The position numbers and the translations under genes were made by a program. A stretch of 64,000 bases of DNA from Streptomyces sp. NRRL S-87 (lineage in GTDB: Bacteria > Actinomycetota > Actinomycetes > Streptomycetales > Streptomycetaceae). Positions 42,145 to 50,487 of this stretch are shown piece after piece (position 1 is the first letter of the stretch; every line of letters begins with the position of its first letter). The notes below the pieces were generated by a model. The model searched no databases. It was not told the origin of the DNA and saw nothing but the letters and a program-made list of their open reading frames with translations. The DNA lies in the NCBI RefSeq assembly GCF_000719335.1, contig NZ_JOGB01000022.1, positions 1 through 64,000 of the forward strand, read 5' to 3'.

Positions 42145-43970
42145 GCGCGGACGCCACGGCCGGGGCGGACGCCTTCGACCGGGACGAGCTGGAGGCGCCG
42201 CCCGGGGCCACCGGCGCGCTGCTGCGCAGCCTCCTGGCGCCGCTGCGGGCCCGGGTGGTGGCGGCCGCGCTGCTGCTCGTCCTGGAGACCGCCGCCCGGC
42301 AGGCCGGGCCGCTGCTGGTCGCGTACGCCATCGACCGGGGCGTGCCCGCGGTCCGGGCCGGGGACCACGGCCCGCTGGTCGCGGTCGCCGTCGCCTACCT
42401 GCTGTGCGCGGCGGGCGCGGGCCTGCTCCAGTACGGGTACGTGCGGGCGATGGCCCGGGTCAACCAGGACGTACTGCTGGACCTGCGCGGTCGGATCTTC
42501 CGGCACGCCCAGGCGCTCAGCCTCGACTTCCACGAGCGCTACACCTCGGGCCGGCTGATCTCCCGCTCGACCACGGACGTGGAGTCGCTGCGCGAGCTGC
42601 TGGGCGAGGGGCTGCAGGAGCTGCTGGCGGTACTGCTGTCCTTCGTGTTCATCGGCGGCACCCTGCTCTGGCTGGACCTGGGACTGGGCGGGCTGGCGGT
42701 GGCCAGCTTCGGGCCGCTGTACCTCCTCGTGCGCAGCTACCGCCGGCGCGCCGAGCCGGTGTTCTCGGGGAAGTCCACCGCGATGGCGGCGGTGATCGTG
42801 AAGTTCACCGAGACCCTGAACGGCATCCGGCCGGTCCGCGTCTTCCGGCGGGAGCGGGCGAACGACGCCGAGTTCGCCGTCCTGAACCGGCGCCTGGAGC
42901 GGTACAACGGCGACGCGCTGCTGGAGATGGCCCGCTACGTCACCGGTTCCCGGAGCACCGCGAACCTCACGGTGGCGGCGATCGTGCTGTGGGGCGGCTG
43001 GCGGGTGGCCGAGGGGTCGCTCGACCTCGGCGTCCTGGCGGCCGCCGTGCTGTACCTGCGCCGCCTGTACGAGCCGATCGACCAGCTGTCGATGTTCCTC
43101 AACGCGTACGAGTCGGCCGCCGCCTCGCTGGCGAAGATCGCCGGCCTGCTGGCCCAGGCGCCCTCGGTGCCCGAGCCGGTCGCGCCCCGGGAGCTGCCGG
43201 TGCGCGACGGGGCGCACCCGGGCCGCGAGGTGGTGTTCGAGCGGGTGGGCTTCGGCTACCGCGGCGGAGTGGACGTGCTGCCGCCGTTCGACCTGCGACT
43301 GCCGGCCGGGCAGACGGTGGCCGTGGTGGGGTCGACCGGCGCGGGCAAGTCCACGCTCGCCAAGCTGCTGGCGCGGTTCTACGACCCCTCGCAGGGCCGG
43401 GTGCTGCTCGACGGGGTGGACCTGCGCGAGCTGTCGGGGCCCGACCTGCGGCGCGGGGTGGTGATGGTGACGCAGGAGGCGTTCCTGTTCTCCGGGAGCG
43501 TGGCGGACAACATCGCCCTGGGGCGGCCGGACGCCACCCGCGCGGAGATCGAGCAGGCCGCCAAGGCCATCGGGGCGCACGACTTCATCAGCTCCCTGCC
43601 GGACGGGTACGACACCGACGTGCGCAAGCGCGGCGGCCGGATCTCGGCGGGGCAGCGGCAGTTGGTGGCCTTCGCGCGGGCGCTGCTGGCCGATCCGGGC
43701 GTACTGATCCTCGACGAGGCCACCAGCTCCCTGGACGTGCCGGGCGAGCGGGCCGTGCAACGGGCCATGGCGACCGTGCTGCAGGGCCGTACGGCGGTGG
43801 TGATCGCGCACCGGCTGTCGACGGTGGAGATCGCGGACCGGGTCCTGGTGATGGCCGGCGGCCGGGTCGTGGAGGACGGCAGCCCCGCCGAACTGGTCGC
43901 GGGCGCGGGCCGCTTCGCGGAGCTGCACCGCGCGTGGCGGGACGGTCTGGTGCAGGGCCTGCCGTCCTGA
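42141..43970 (+). CDS. ABC exporter half-transporter 2 (catalytic member)
   Basis: The 609-residue partner has a six-helix transmembrane domain (about 25-330) and an ATPase domain (about 355-609). Walker A is GSTGAGKST (about 397), the signature is [16 protein letters not shown] (a small departure from LSGGQ), and Walker B is [10 protein letters not shown] with the catalytic Glu. In heterodimers the odd signature pairs with the partner's Asp site, which fits a degenerate site formed by the two genes. The ATG at 42141 overlaps the previous stop, so both are made together. It is convergent with the MarR gene. Confidence 0.93.
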   Translation: MSADATAGADAFDRDELEAPPGATGALLRSLLAPLRARVVAAALLLVLETAARQAGPLLVAYAIDRGVPAVRAGDHGPLVAVAVAYLLCAAGAGLLQYGYVRAMARVNQDVLLDLRGRIFRHAQALSLDFHERYTSGRLISRSTTDVESLRELLGEGLQELLAVLLSFVFIGGTLLWLDLGLGGLAVASFGPLYLLVRSYRRRAEPVFSGKSTAMAAVIVKFTETLNGIRPVRVFRRERANDAEFAVLNRRLERYNGDALLEMARYVTGSRSTANLTVAAIVLWGGWRVAEGSLDLGVLAAAVLYLRRLYEPIDQLSMFLNAYESAAASLAKIAGLLAQAPSVPEPVAPRELPVRDGAHPGREVVFERVGFGYRGGVDVLPPFDLRLPAGQTVAVVGSTGAGKSTLAKLLARFYDPSQGRVLLDGVDLRELSGPDLRRGVVMVTQEAFLFSGSVADNIALGRPDATRAEIEQAAKAIGAHDFISSLPDGYDTDVRKRGGRISAGQRQLVAFARALLADPGVLILDEATSSLDVPGERAVQRAMATVLQGRTAVVIAHRLSTVEIADRVLVMAGGRVVEDGSPAELVAGAGRFAELHRAWRDGLVQGLPS

Positions 43971-44008
43971 GGCCCCGCTTCCGGCCAGGGCTTCCCGTCG
44001 ACTTCGAC

Positions 44009-44037
44009 GTCGGCGTCGGCGTCGGGGTCGGCGTCGG
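44009..44037. repeat. tandem GTCGGC-type hexamer repeat
   Basis: About five GTCGGC-like units (one GTCGGG) occur between the ABC exporter stop and the MarR stop. It is intergenic; a frame through it would encode Asp-Ala repeats, but no gene is supported. It may be a slippage-prone spacer. Confidence 0.55.
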
Positions 44038-44526
44038 TCAGGCGTTCTCGACGTGCAGCAGCATCCTCTTGAGGAGGGCGGAGAGCGTGTCCTGCTCCTC
44101 GGCGGACAGCGGTTCGGCCATCGCGTCCTCGGCGACCCCGCGCAGCCGCATCGCCGCCTCCCAGCGGGCCCTGCCCTCCGCGGTCAGCTCGACGTCCACC
44201 CGGCGGCGGTCCTCGGCGGCGCGCAACCGCCGGACCAGCCCGGACTTCTCCAGGGTGTCGAGCCGCCCGCTCATCCCGGCCGGGGACAGCAGGAGTTCGC
44301 CGGCGAGCTCGGAGGGCGTGGCCCGGTAGGGCTCGCCACGGGAGGCGAGCCGGTGCAGGGTCTCGAACTCGAAGTGCTGGAGCCCGACTTCCGCCAGCGC
44401 CCGCTCCTTGGCCTGGTGCACGTGCTTGGTCAGCAGCTGGATGCGGGTGACGATCCCCTCGACGCGCTCGTCGAAGGGCGCCTTGCCGCGCCAGCGGGCG
44501 ATGTGGCGGTCGACGGAATCCTCCAT
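44038..44526 (-). CDS. MarR family transcriptional regulator
   Basis: The 162-residue regulator has the MarR winged helix-turn-helix: LQHFEFETLHRLASRG, SELAGELLLSPAGMSGRLDTLEKSGLVRR, and wing RAAEDRRRVDVELTAEG. A helical dimerisation region is at both ends. The ATG at 44526 is chosen; a further ATG at 44535 is possible. It is divergent from the MFS transporter gene at 44604 across a short region with two inverted repeats, so it probably represses that transporter until a ligand appears. Confidence 0.87.
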   Translation of the reverse strand: MEDSVDRHIARWRGKAPFDERVEGIVTRIQLLTKHVHQAKERALAEVGLQHFEFETLHRLASRGEPYRATPSELAGELLLSPAGMSGRLDTLEKSGLVRRLRAAEDRRRVDVELTAEGRARWEAAMRLRGVAEDAMAEPLSAEEQDTLSALLKRMLLHVENA

Positions 44527-44561
44527 GCCGCCCATTATCGGGGGCCGCCCCGCACCGTTTT

Positions 44562-44603
44562 ATTTCGTTGACGAACGATTCGCTAGCGAAATACTTTGCC
44601 GTC
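44562..44603 (+). promoter_or_regulatory. MarR-type operator and leaderless promoter of the MFS gene
   Basis: TTGACG (44568-44573) and TACTTT (44592-44597), 18 bases apart, form a good promoter. Its predicted start coincides with the ATG at 44604, and no ribosome-binding site precedes that ATG, so the transcript is probably leaderless. Two inverted repeats lie over it: TTCGTTGACGAA (44564-44575, imperfect centre) overlapping the -35, and TTCGCTAGCGAA (44579-44590, perfect) in the spacer. The outer ATTTCG/CGAAAT arms also match. A repressor bound here would block the promoter. Confidence 0.65.
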
Positions 44604-45923
44604 ATGACTCCGCCATCGACTCGACCTGCCGCTCCCGGGGCGCCCGCCGCGCCCCCCGCCGCCGCCCCCGGGGCCCGACGCCCCGTCGGAGCCGGCACCG
44701 CACGCCTGCTGGTCGGCCGCTCCTTCGCCGCCCTCGCCAGTGCGCTCATCCCCACCACGCTCACCCTCGCCGTGGTGGGCACGGGCTCGACCGCCGACCT
44801 CGGCCTGGTGCTGGCGAGCGAGCTGGTGCCGATGCTGCTCCTGCTCCCCGTCGCGGGCGTGGTCGCCGACCGGTTCCGCGCCCAGCGGGTGGTGCTCACC
44901 GCCGACCTGGTGCGCGCCGCGGCCCAGTTCGGCACCGGCGCCCTGCTGCTGGCCGGCACGGTGCGCGTCCCCGCCCTCGCCGCACTGGCCGCGGTGACCG
45001 GCGCGGGCGTGGCCCTCGGCTCGCCGTCCGCCCACACCCTGGTGACCGCCGTGGTGACCGATCCGGACCGGCGGCTGCGCGTCAACAGCCGGCTCGGCGT
45101 GGCGACCGGGCTCGCCCAGGTCGCCGGTCCGGCCTCGGCGGGCACGCTGATGCTCGCCGTCGGGCCGGGCTGGTCCTCGCTGCTGACCGGGGTCCTGTTC
45201 ACGCTGTCGGCACTGACCCTCGGCGGACTGCCCGCCACCCGACCGGCCGCCACCCGGCCGGCCCCCGGACGGGCGGCGGAGCGCACCGGCGCCGGCGCCG
45301 CGGCGTTCACGGCCGAACTGCGCGCCGGCTGGGCCGAGACGCGCCGGCACCCGTGGTTTCTCGCCAATGTCCTCGGCCACGGCGTCTGGCACCTGGCCGC
45401 CGGGGCGCTGCTCACCCTCGGCCCGCTGATCGCCGTGGAGTCCCTCGGCGGCGAGACGTCCTGGGTGGTCATCGCCCAGGTCGGCACGGCCGGCCTGCTG
45501 GTCGGGATGTGGGCGGCCGGCCGGCTCCCGGTGCGCCGCCCGCTGTGCTGGGTGGCGGTCGGCGCGGCGGCGTACGCCCTGCCGCTGACGGCGCTCGCGC
45601 TGCGGCTGCCCACCGCGGCGGTGGCGGCGGCGTACTGCGCGGGGATGTTCGGGCTCGGAGTGCTCAACCCCCTGTGGGAGACCGAGATGCAGCGCCGGAT
45701 CCCGGCCGGTGCGCTGGGCCGGGTGGGCTCGTTCGACGCCCTGCTCTCGTTCGCGGCCCGGCCGCTCGGCCTGGCGGTGGCGGCCCCGCTGGCGGGCCTC
45801 ACCGGGACGACCGCGCCGCTGCTGGTGGCCGCGGTGCTGGTGGCCGGCGCGAACCTCGCCGTACTGCTGCTTCCGGACGTACGTGCGGATACCCCGCGGG
45901 AGCCGGTCCCCGCCCTGGCATGA
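44604..45923 (+). CDS. MFS transporter
   Basis: The 439-residue membrane protein belongs to the major facilitator superfamily, probably of the drug/enterobactin-exporter-like type. It has a Pro/Ala-rich cytoplasmic start followed by about 12 helices; loop 2-3 carries the typical GVVADRFRAQRVV motif, and there are further signatures SPSAHTLVTAVVTDPDRRLRVN and AYCAGMFGLGVLNPLWETEMQRR. The substrate is unknown. The ATG at 44604 lies at the predicted leaderless start; an in-frame TTG at 44568 overlaps the -35. Its stop overlaps a possible start (45920) of the downstream phosphotransferase gene. Confidence 0.85.
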   Translation: MTPPSTRPAAPGAPAAPPAAAPGARRPVGAGTARLLVGRSFAALASALIPTTLTLAVVGTGSTADLGLVLASELVPMLLLLPVAGVVADRFRAQRVVLTADLVRAAAQFGTGALLLAGTVRVPALAALAAVTGAGVALGSPSAHTLVTAVVTDPDRRLRVNSRLGVATGLAQVAGPASAGTLMLAVGPGWSSLLTGVLFTLSALTLGGLPATRPAATRPAPGRAAERTGAGAAAFTAELRAGWAETRRHPWFLANVLGHGVWHLAAGALLTLGPLIAVESLGGETSWVVIAQVGTAGLLVGMWAAGRLPVRRPLCWVAVGAAAYALPLTALALRLPTAAVAAAYCAGMFGLGVLNPLWETEMQRRIPAGALGRVGSFDALLSFAARPLGLAVAAPLAGLTGTTAPLLVAAVLVAGANLAVLLLPDVRADTPREPVPALA

Positions 45924-45988
45924 TGTCCGCCTCAGCGGGACGTGTCGTACCCGCGTTCTATAAGCGCTATGAGGGGATCAGGTGGGGC

Positions 45989-46720
45989 ATGGGCAGAGTC
46001 GGGACCGCCCTGGAGCAGCTGCGCGGCGCGCAGAAGTCCGCGAAGGGGGTGTCGCTCTACTCCCGGTTCGTGAACCGGCCGGCCGGGCGCTACCTGGCCG
46101 CGGGCAGTTATGCGCTCGGGCTCACCCCGAACCAGGTGACGCTGGTCAGCGCGGCCTTCAGCTTCGCCGCCGCGGCCGCGGTGGCGCTCACGGCGCCGTC
46201 GTGGGGGCTGGGCGTCGCCGTGTGGGCGGCGCTGGCCGTCGGCTTCGCCTTCGACTCGGCGGACGGCCAGTTGGCCCGGCTGCGCGGCAGCGGCAGCGCG
46301 GCCGGCGAGTGGCTGGACCACGTGGTGGACTGCGCGAAGCTCACCGCCCTGCACAGCTGTGTGCTGATCGCCTTCTACCGCTTCCCCGAGGACTACGGGA
46401 TATCCGGCGACGGGGGCGAGCCGTGGCTCCTGGTGCCGCTGGGCTTCCAGTTCGCCGCGATCGTCACGTTCTTCGGCGGCCTGCTGACCGAGAAGCTCAA
46501 GCCCAAGCCCGCTCCGGGCAGCCCGGCGGCCGCGCCCTCGACGCTGCGCGCGGTGGCGCTGCTGCCGGTGGACTACGGCGTGTTCTGCCTGGTGTTCCTG
46601 CTGCTCGGCGGCGGCGGGCTGTTCCGGTGGGCGTACGCCGCGCTGGGCGCGGTGGCCGTGCTGTTCCTGGCGGCCTTCCTGGCCAAGTGGTTCCGGGAGC
46701 TGAGCGCGGTCAGGCGGTGA
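45989..46720 (+). CDS. CDP-alcohol phosphotransferase family membrane protein
   Basis: The 243-residue integral membrane protein carries the full CDP-alcohol phosphotransferase signature: Asp89-x2-Asp92-Gly93-x2-Ala96-Arg97, then Gly106-x3-Asp110-x3-Asp114, in DSADGQLARLRGSGSAAGEW. Those Asp residues bind the metal ions and CDP-activated donor in the known family. About six helices are visible. It transfers a phospho-alcohol from a CDP-linked donor to a lipid or polyol acceptor. The ATG at 45989 with GGTGGGG upstream is preferred. The ATG at 45920, overlapping the MFS stop, is an alternative. It is convergent with a cytidylyltransferase-like gene, which may make its donor. Confidence 0.85.
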   Translation: MGRVGTALEQLRGAQKSAKGVSLYSRFVNRPAGRYLAAGSYALGLTPNQVTLVSAAFSFAAAAAVALTAPSWGLGVAVWAALAVGFAFDSADGQLARLRGSGSAAGEWLDHVVDCAKLTALHSCVLIAFYRFPEDYGISGDGGEPWLLVPLGFQFAAIVTFFGGLLTEKLKPKPAPGSPAAAPSTLRAVALLPVDYGVFCLVFLLLGGGGLFRWAYAALGAVAVLFLAAFLAKWFRELSAVRR

Positions 46721-46772
46721 ACACGGCCTGACGCCGGGCGCGGTCGGACGCCGGGCCCGGCCGGCGCGGGGC

Positions 46773-46798
46773 GGGCCGGGGGCCCGGACCCCCGGCCC
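46773..46798. terminator. bidirectional terminator between phosphotransferase and cytidylyltransferase-like genes
   Basis: GGGCCGGGGG (46773-46782) pairs with CCCCCGGCCC (46789-46798), loop CCCGGA, between convergent genes ending at 46720 and 46807. The stem is 10 bp and very GC-rich; U-tracts are absent. Confidence 0.6.
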
Positions 46799-46806
46799 GG
46801 GGCGGC

Positions 46807-47310
46807 TCAGCGCAGTTCGGCGACGGCCGGCGGCTCGGCGGCCGTCGGCTGGGAGAGCGCGTCCAGGGCCCGGCGCAGCTGGGTGCTGGACGTGTGCACC
46901 GTGTACGGGAAGTACACGACGTCCACGCCGACGGTGGCGAAGTCGGTCTCCAGCTTGTCGCCCTTGGGCGTGCCCCGCCAGTCGTCGCCCTTGAAGAGCA
47001 CGTCGAACCGGACCTGCTTCCAGGTCTCCAGCTTGTCCGGAACCGTCTCCACGAAGGCCGCGTCCACGTACTTGACGCTGCGGACGATCTCCAGTCGCTC
47101 CACCAGCGGGATCATGGGGCGGCGGCCCTTGGCCAGCTCGGCCATCTCGTCCGAGACCACACCGGCGACGAGGTAGTCGCACTGGCTGCGGGCGTGCCGG
47201 AGGATGTTGAGATGCCCGATGTGGAACAGGTCGTAGGCACCCGGCGCATAGCCGACCCGGTACGGCCTGCTCGTGCGCTCCGCGGTCTCGGACATCTTTC
47301 GCTCCGTCAT
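46807..47310 (-). CDS. cytidylyltransferase-like nucleotidyltransferase (TagD/RfaE-type)
   Basis: The 167-residue protein has the nucleotidyltransferase fold of the glycerol-3-phosphate cytidylyltransferase / RfaE family: GYAPGAYDLFHIGHLNILRHA with HIGH at residues 30-33 (nucleotide binding), and VVSDEMAELAKGRRPMIPLVERLEIV later, with the conserved FKGDDWRGTPKG and FPYTVHTSSTQLRRAL. It would activate a small phosphorylated alcohol or sugar as a CDP/ADP derivative. The exact substrate is unknown. The ATG at 47310 has GGGGGG upstream. It lies next to a GT4 and a CDP-alcohol phosphotransferase, which supports a role in surface-polymer synthesis. Confidence 0.85.
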   Translation of the reverse strand: MTERKMSETAERTSRPYRVGYAPGAYDLFHIGHLNILRHARSQCDYLVAGVVSDEMAELAKGRRPMIPLVERLEIVRSVKYVDAAFVETVPDKLETWKQVRFDVLFKGDDWRGTPKGDKLETDFATVGVDVVYFPYTVHTSSTQLRRALDALSQPTAAEPPAVAELR

Positions 47311-47437
47311 TGACAACCCCCCAAAAGCCGCACTCCCCAGTGCGGCGGATTATCAGACGATAGCGTGCACGTTCCACGGCGCGCGGATGAACGACTAGGG
47401 TGGCCGACGCACCACCCAGGGGGGAAGGGGACGCTCA

Positions 47438-48673
47438 GTGTCCACATCCAGTCACAGAAGACTGCTGCTGGTGTCCACGAATTACGCACCTGAGCACGCG
47501 GGGATCGGCCCGTACGCGACTCAGATCGCGGAGCACTGGGCGGAACTCGGTCACGACACACACGTGTTCGCGGGCATGCCGCACTACCCCTCGTGGGCGC
47601 TGGAACCGGAGTACAAGGGGGCGCTCCGGCGCACGGAACAGCGCGCGGGGGTCACCGTGCACCGGCGCGCGCACACCGTCCCGGCCCGCCAGACCGCCGT
47701 CAAGCGGGCCGCGTTCGAAGGATCGATCCTCCTGCACGGCGCCGTGGCACCGCCGCGGATGCCGAAGCCGGACGCGATCCTCGCGCAGATGCCGAGCCTG
47801 GCCGGCGGGGTGCTCGCCGCCCGGCTCGCGGCCAAGTGGAAGGTCCCGTACGTCCCGGTCGTCCAGGACCTGATGGGCGCGGCGGCCGCACAGAGCGGGA
47901 TCAGCGGCGGCGACAAGGCGGCCGCCCTGGCCGGCCGGGCGGAGGCGTACGCGCTGACCCGGGCCACGCTGGTGGGCGTCATCCACGAGACGTTCGTGGA
48001 CAAGGTCGTCGCCATGGGCGTGGACGAGAAGAAGATCCGGCTCGTCCCCAACTGGTCGCACGTGGCCACCCCCACGCAGCCGCGCGGCGAGACCCGCCGG
48101 CACCTGGGATGGTCGCCGGACCAGACGGTGGTGCTGCACTCCGGCAACATGGGCCTCAAGCAGGGTTTGGAGGTCCTGGTGGGCGCGGCCCGGCTGGACC
48201 CGAAGGTGCGGTTCGTGCTGATGGGCGACGGAAGTCAGCGTTCCGCTTTGGCCGATCTGTCCGCCGACGTCCCCAACCTGGACATCATCCCCCCTGCCGA
48301 GGACGGAAAGTTCCCGGATATCCTCGCCGCGGCGGACGTGCTCGCCGTGACGCAGCACGCGGCGGTCCTCGACATGAGCGTGCCGTCCAAGCTGACCTCC
48401 TACTTCGCGGCCGGGCGACCGGTCGTCGCGTCGGTAGCGGCCGAGGGCGGCACCGCGCAGGAGGTCAGGCGCTCCGGCGCCGGGGTGCTCGTCCCGCCGG
48501 AGGATCCGCACGCCCTGCTGGAGGCCGTACGGTCGCTGGCACAGGACCCGGCGGCGGCCGACGAGCTGGGCGCCGCGGGACCGCGCCACGTGGCGGCGCA
48601 CCTCAGCCGCGAGGCGGGCCTGGCCCGGATCGACGCACTGATAGACGAAGCACTTGGGGGACCCCTGCCGTGA
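47438..48673 (+). CDS. GT4 glycosyltransferase (WbuB-like)
   Basis: The 411-residue cytoplasmic enzyme has the GT-B layout with N-terminal domain start LLLVSTNYAPEHAGIGPYATQIAEHWAELGHDTHVFAGMPHYPSW, and C-terminal GT4 motifs: HSGNMGLKQGLEVLVGAA, PAEDGKFPDILAAADVLAV, and VLDMSVPSKLTSYFAAGRPVVAS containing the sugar-nucleotide binding region. It is typical of polysaccharide assembly. GTG start at 47438. It is the first of three coupled genes (stop/start overlap GTGA at 48670 and 50484): glycosyltransferase, Wzz/BY-kinase-like, flippase. Confidence 0.9.
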   Translation: MSTSSHRRLLLVSTNYAPEHAGIGPYATQIAEHWAELGHDTHVFAGMPHYPSWALEPEYKGALRRTEQRAGVTVHRRAHTVPARQTAVKRAAFEGSILLHGAVAPPRMPKPDAILAQMPSLAGGVLAARLAAKWKVPYVPVVQDLMGAAAAQSGISGGDKAAALAGRAEAYALTRATLVGVIHETFVDKVVAMGVDEKKIRLVPNWSHVATPTQPRGETRRHLGWSPDQTVVLHSGNMGLKQGLEVLVGAARLDPKVRFVLMGDGSQRSALADLSADVPNLDIIPPAEDGKFPDILAAADVLAVTQHAAVLDMSVPSKLTSYFAAGRPVVASVAAEGGTAQEVRRSGAGVLVPPEDPHALLEAVRSLAQDPAAADELGAAGPRHVAAHLSREAGLARIDALIDEALGGPLP

Positions 48674-50487
48674 CGGAGACGAACCGACCCGCCGCGGCCG
48701 TGACCGCGGGAGAGGACGAACCGGACCTCCTGAGGGACCAGTTCCGGCAGCTGACCCGCTACCGGCGGATCCTGCTCGGCGGCGTCGGCGTCGGCCTGGT
48801 GGGGGGCGCGTACCTGGGGATCTCCTCCGCGGACACCTACGTGGCCAGTTCGGACGTCGTGCTGCGGGCACCCGCGCTCAACCCGTTCGACGCGAACGGC
48901 TCCTCCCCCGACAAGTTGATCAACATCGGCTCGGAGCGGCAGGCCGCCCTCGGCAACGAGGTCGCCAAGACGGCGGCCAAGGACCTGGACCTGCCCACCG
49001 ACGAGCTCGGCGCCCTGCGCCGGGGCCTGCAGGTCACCAACCCGCCGCAGACCCTCGTGCTGCGCTTCACCTACACCTCGACCTCGCCCGCCCAGGCCGC
49101 GAAGCGCGCCAACGCGATGACCGAGGCCTACCTGAAGAACCGCCAGGCCGCGTACGAGTCCCAGCGGGACAACATGGTCAAGGCGAAGAAGAAGCAGGCC
49201 ACGCCGCTCGCGGAGCGCATCGAGGACCTCAACAAGGAGATCAGCCGGACGCCCGACGGCCCGGGCCGGGACACGCTCCTCACCCAGAAGGCCGTCGCCG
49301 CCGACACCAAGGGCGGGATCGAGAGCGACATCCAGAAGCTCCAGTCGCTCGACATGGCCCCGGGCCGGATCACCAACACCGCCACGCCCCCCAAGTCCCC
49401 GGACGGCCCCGGCGTGATCATGTCGCTGCTGCTCGGTGGTGCCGTGGGCCTGGCCCTCGGCCTGCTCGCGGCCTGGGTGCGGCTGGTCTTCGACCCGGCA
49501 CCGCGCTCCGACGGCGACGTGGCCCGCGCCCTGCGCGCCCCCGTGCTCGGCACCCTGCCCCGGGACAAGACCGGCGGCGGCCCGCTGCTGGCCGCGGGCG
49601 ACGTCGACCCGCGGCTCGCCGAGGAGTACCGCTCGGTGGCCTTCCGGCTCGCCTACGACTCCCGGTTCGCCGACCGGCGCCGGCTGCTCGTCGTCGCACC
49701 GCGCGGCAGCAGCGAGCAGGCGGCCGCGGTGGCCGTCAACCTGGCCGCGTCCTTCGCCGAGACCGGCAAGGACGTCCTGATGATCGAGGCCGACCTGCGC
49801 ACGCCGGTGCTGGCCAGCCAGCTGCGCACCGACACCGGGGCGCGTCCGCGCTGGAGCAGCCAGCTGGGCGGCACCACCGAGGCGGAGTGGCCCGACGGCC
49901 ACCAGCTCGTCGTGGACGCCGGCGAGTCCGGCTCGTTCGACCTCATCCCCGGCGACGAGGTGCGCAACGTGGCGCGGGCGCTGACCTCGCAGCGGACCTC
50001 CCGGCTCATCTCCGAGGCGGACTCCCCCAACTCGACCGTGGTCGTGCTGGCCCCGCCCGTGCTCTCGTACGCCGACGCCCTCGCGCTCGTCGACCGCGTG
50101 GACGGCGTGCTCGTGGTCTGCAACCCGCGCGAGGTGCACCGCACCGACCTGGTCCGGATCCGCGAGCTGATCAGCGGCGCGGGCGGCACGGTGCTCGGCG
50201 CGGTGGTGCACCGCGAGCAGCTCGGCCAGAAGAAGGGCGGCCGTGGCGGCGGTGGCGGTGACGGCGGCAAGGCCGGCCGTCGCGGCGGCGGGCGCGCCGA
50301 GGCGCCGGCCCCGGCGCCGCGCCGCCAGCACGTGCCGCCGCCGGCCGCGTCCGAGCGGACGCAGCCGACCCCCGACCCGGCGGGCCCGCCGAACCCGGCC
50401 GACCGCATCCCGGACCCGACCCAGCACATACCCGGTGACGGCAGTGACACCGTCGCCCTGCGCATGGTCCGCCCGGGCGAACGGTGA
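48670..50487 (+). CDS. Wzz/BY-kinase-like chain-length protein, atypical P-loop
   Basis: The 605-residue protein has an N-terminal cytoplasmic arm, a membrane segment (about 33-53), an extracytoplasmic coiled region with repeated charged helices (about 60-245), a second membrane segment (about 249-273), and a C-terminal ATPase-like domain. That layout matches polysaccharide co-polymerases fused to tyrosine autokinases. Here the P-loop reads VVAPRGSSEQAAAV with no Gly-Lys-Ser/Thr, the Walker A' MIEADLRTPV is kept, and the C-terminal tail is proline/glycine-rich with no tyrosine cluster. So it probably regulates chain length without kinase activity. It starts GTG at 48670, overlapping the previous stop, and overlaps the flippase start at 50484. 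Confidence 0.82.
   Translation: MTETNRPAAAVTAGEDEPDLLRDQFRQLTRYRRILLGGVGVGLVGGAYLGISSADTYVASSDVVLRAPALNPFDANGSSPDKLINIGSERQAALGNEVAKTAAKDLDLPTDELGALRRGLQVTNPPQTLVLRFTYTSTSPAQAAKRANAMTEAYLKNRQAAYESQRDNMVKAKKKQATPLAERIEDLNKEISRTPDGPGRDTLLTQKAVAADTKGGIESDIQKLQSLDMAPGRITNTATPPKSPDGPGVIMSLLLGGAVGLALGLLAAWVRLVFDPAPRSDGDVARALRAPVLGTLPRDKTGGGPLLAAGDVDPRLAEEYRSVAFRLAYDSRFADRRRLLVVAPRGSSEQAAAVAVNLAASFAETGKDVLMIEADLRTPVLASQLRTDTGARPRWSSQLGGTTEAEWPDGHQLVVDAGESGSFDLIPGDEVRNVARALTSQRTSRLISEADSPNSTVVVLAPPVLSYADALALVDRVDGVLVVCNPREVHRTDLVRIRELISGAGGTVLGAVVHREQLGQKKGGRGGGGGDGGKAGRRGGGRAEAPAPAPRRQHVPPPAASERTQPTPDPAGPPNPADRIPDPTQHIPGDGSDTVALRMVRPGER

Noticed and set aside
44009..44037. GTCGGC hexamer run as part of a coding region
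   Set aside because: It lies between convergent stops; it can be read as Asp-Ala repeats but has no start, ribosome-binding site or partner frame.
44568..44603. TTG at 44568 as start of the MFS gene
   Set aside because: It coincides with the -35 element TTGACG of a well-formed promoter whose start is at the ATG at 44604; the N-terminal extension is not supported.
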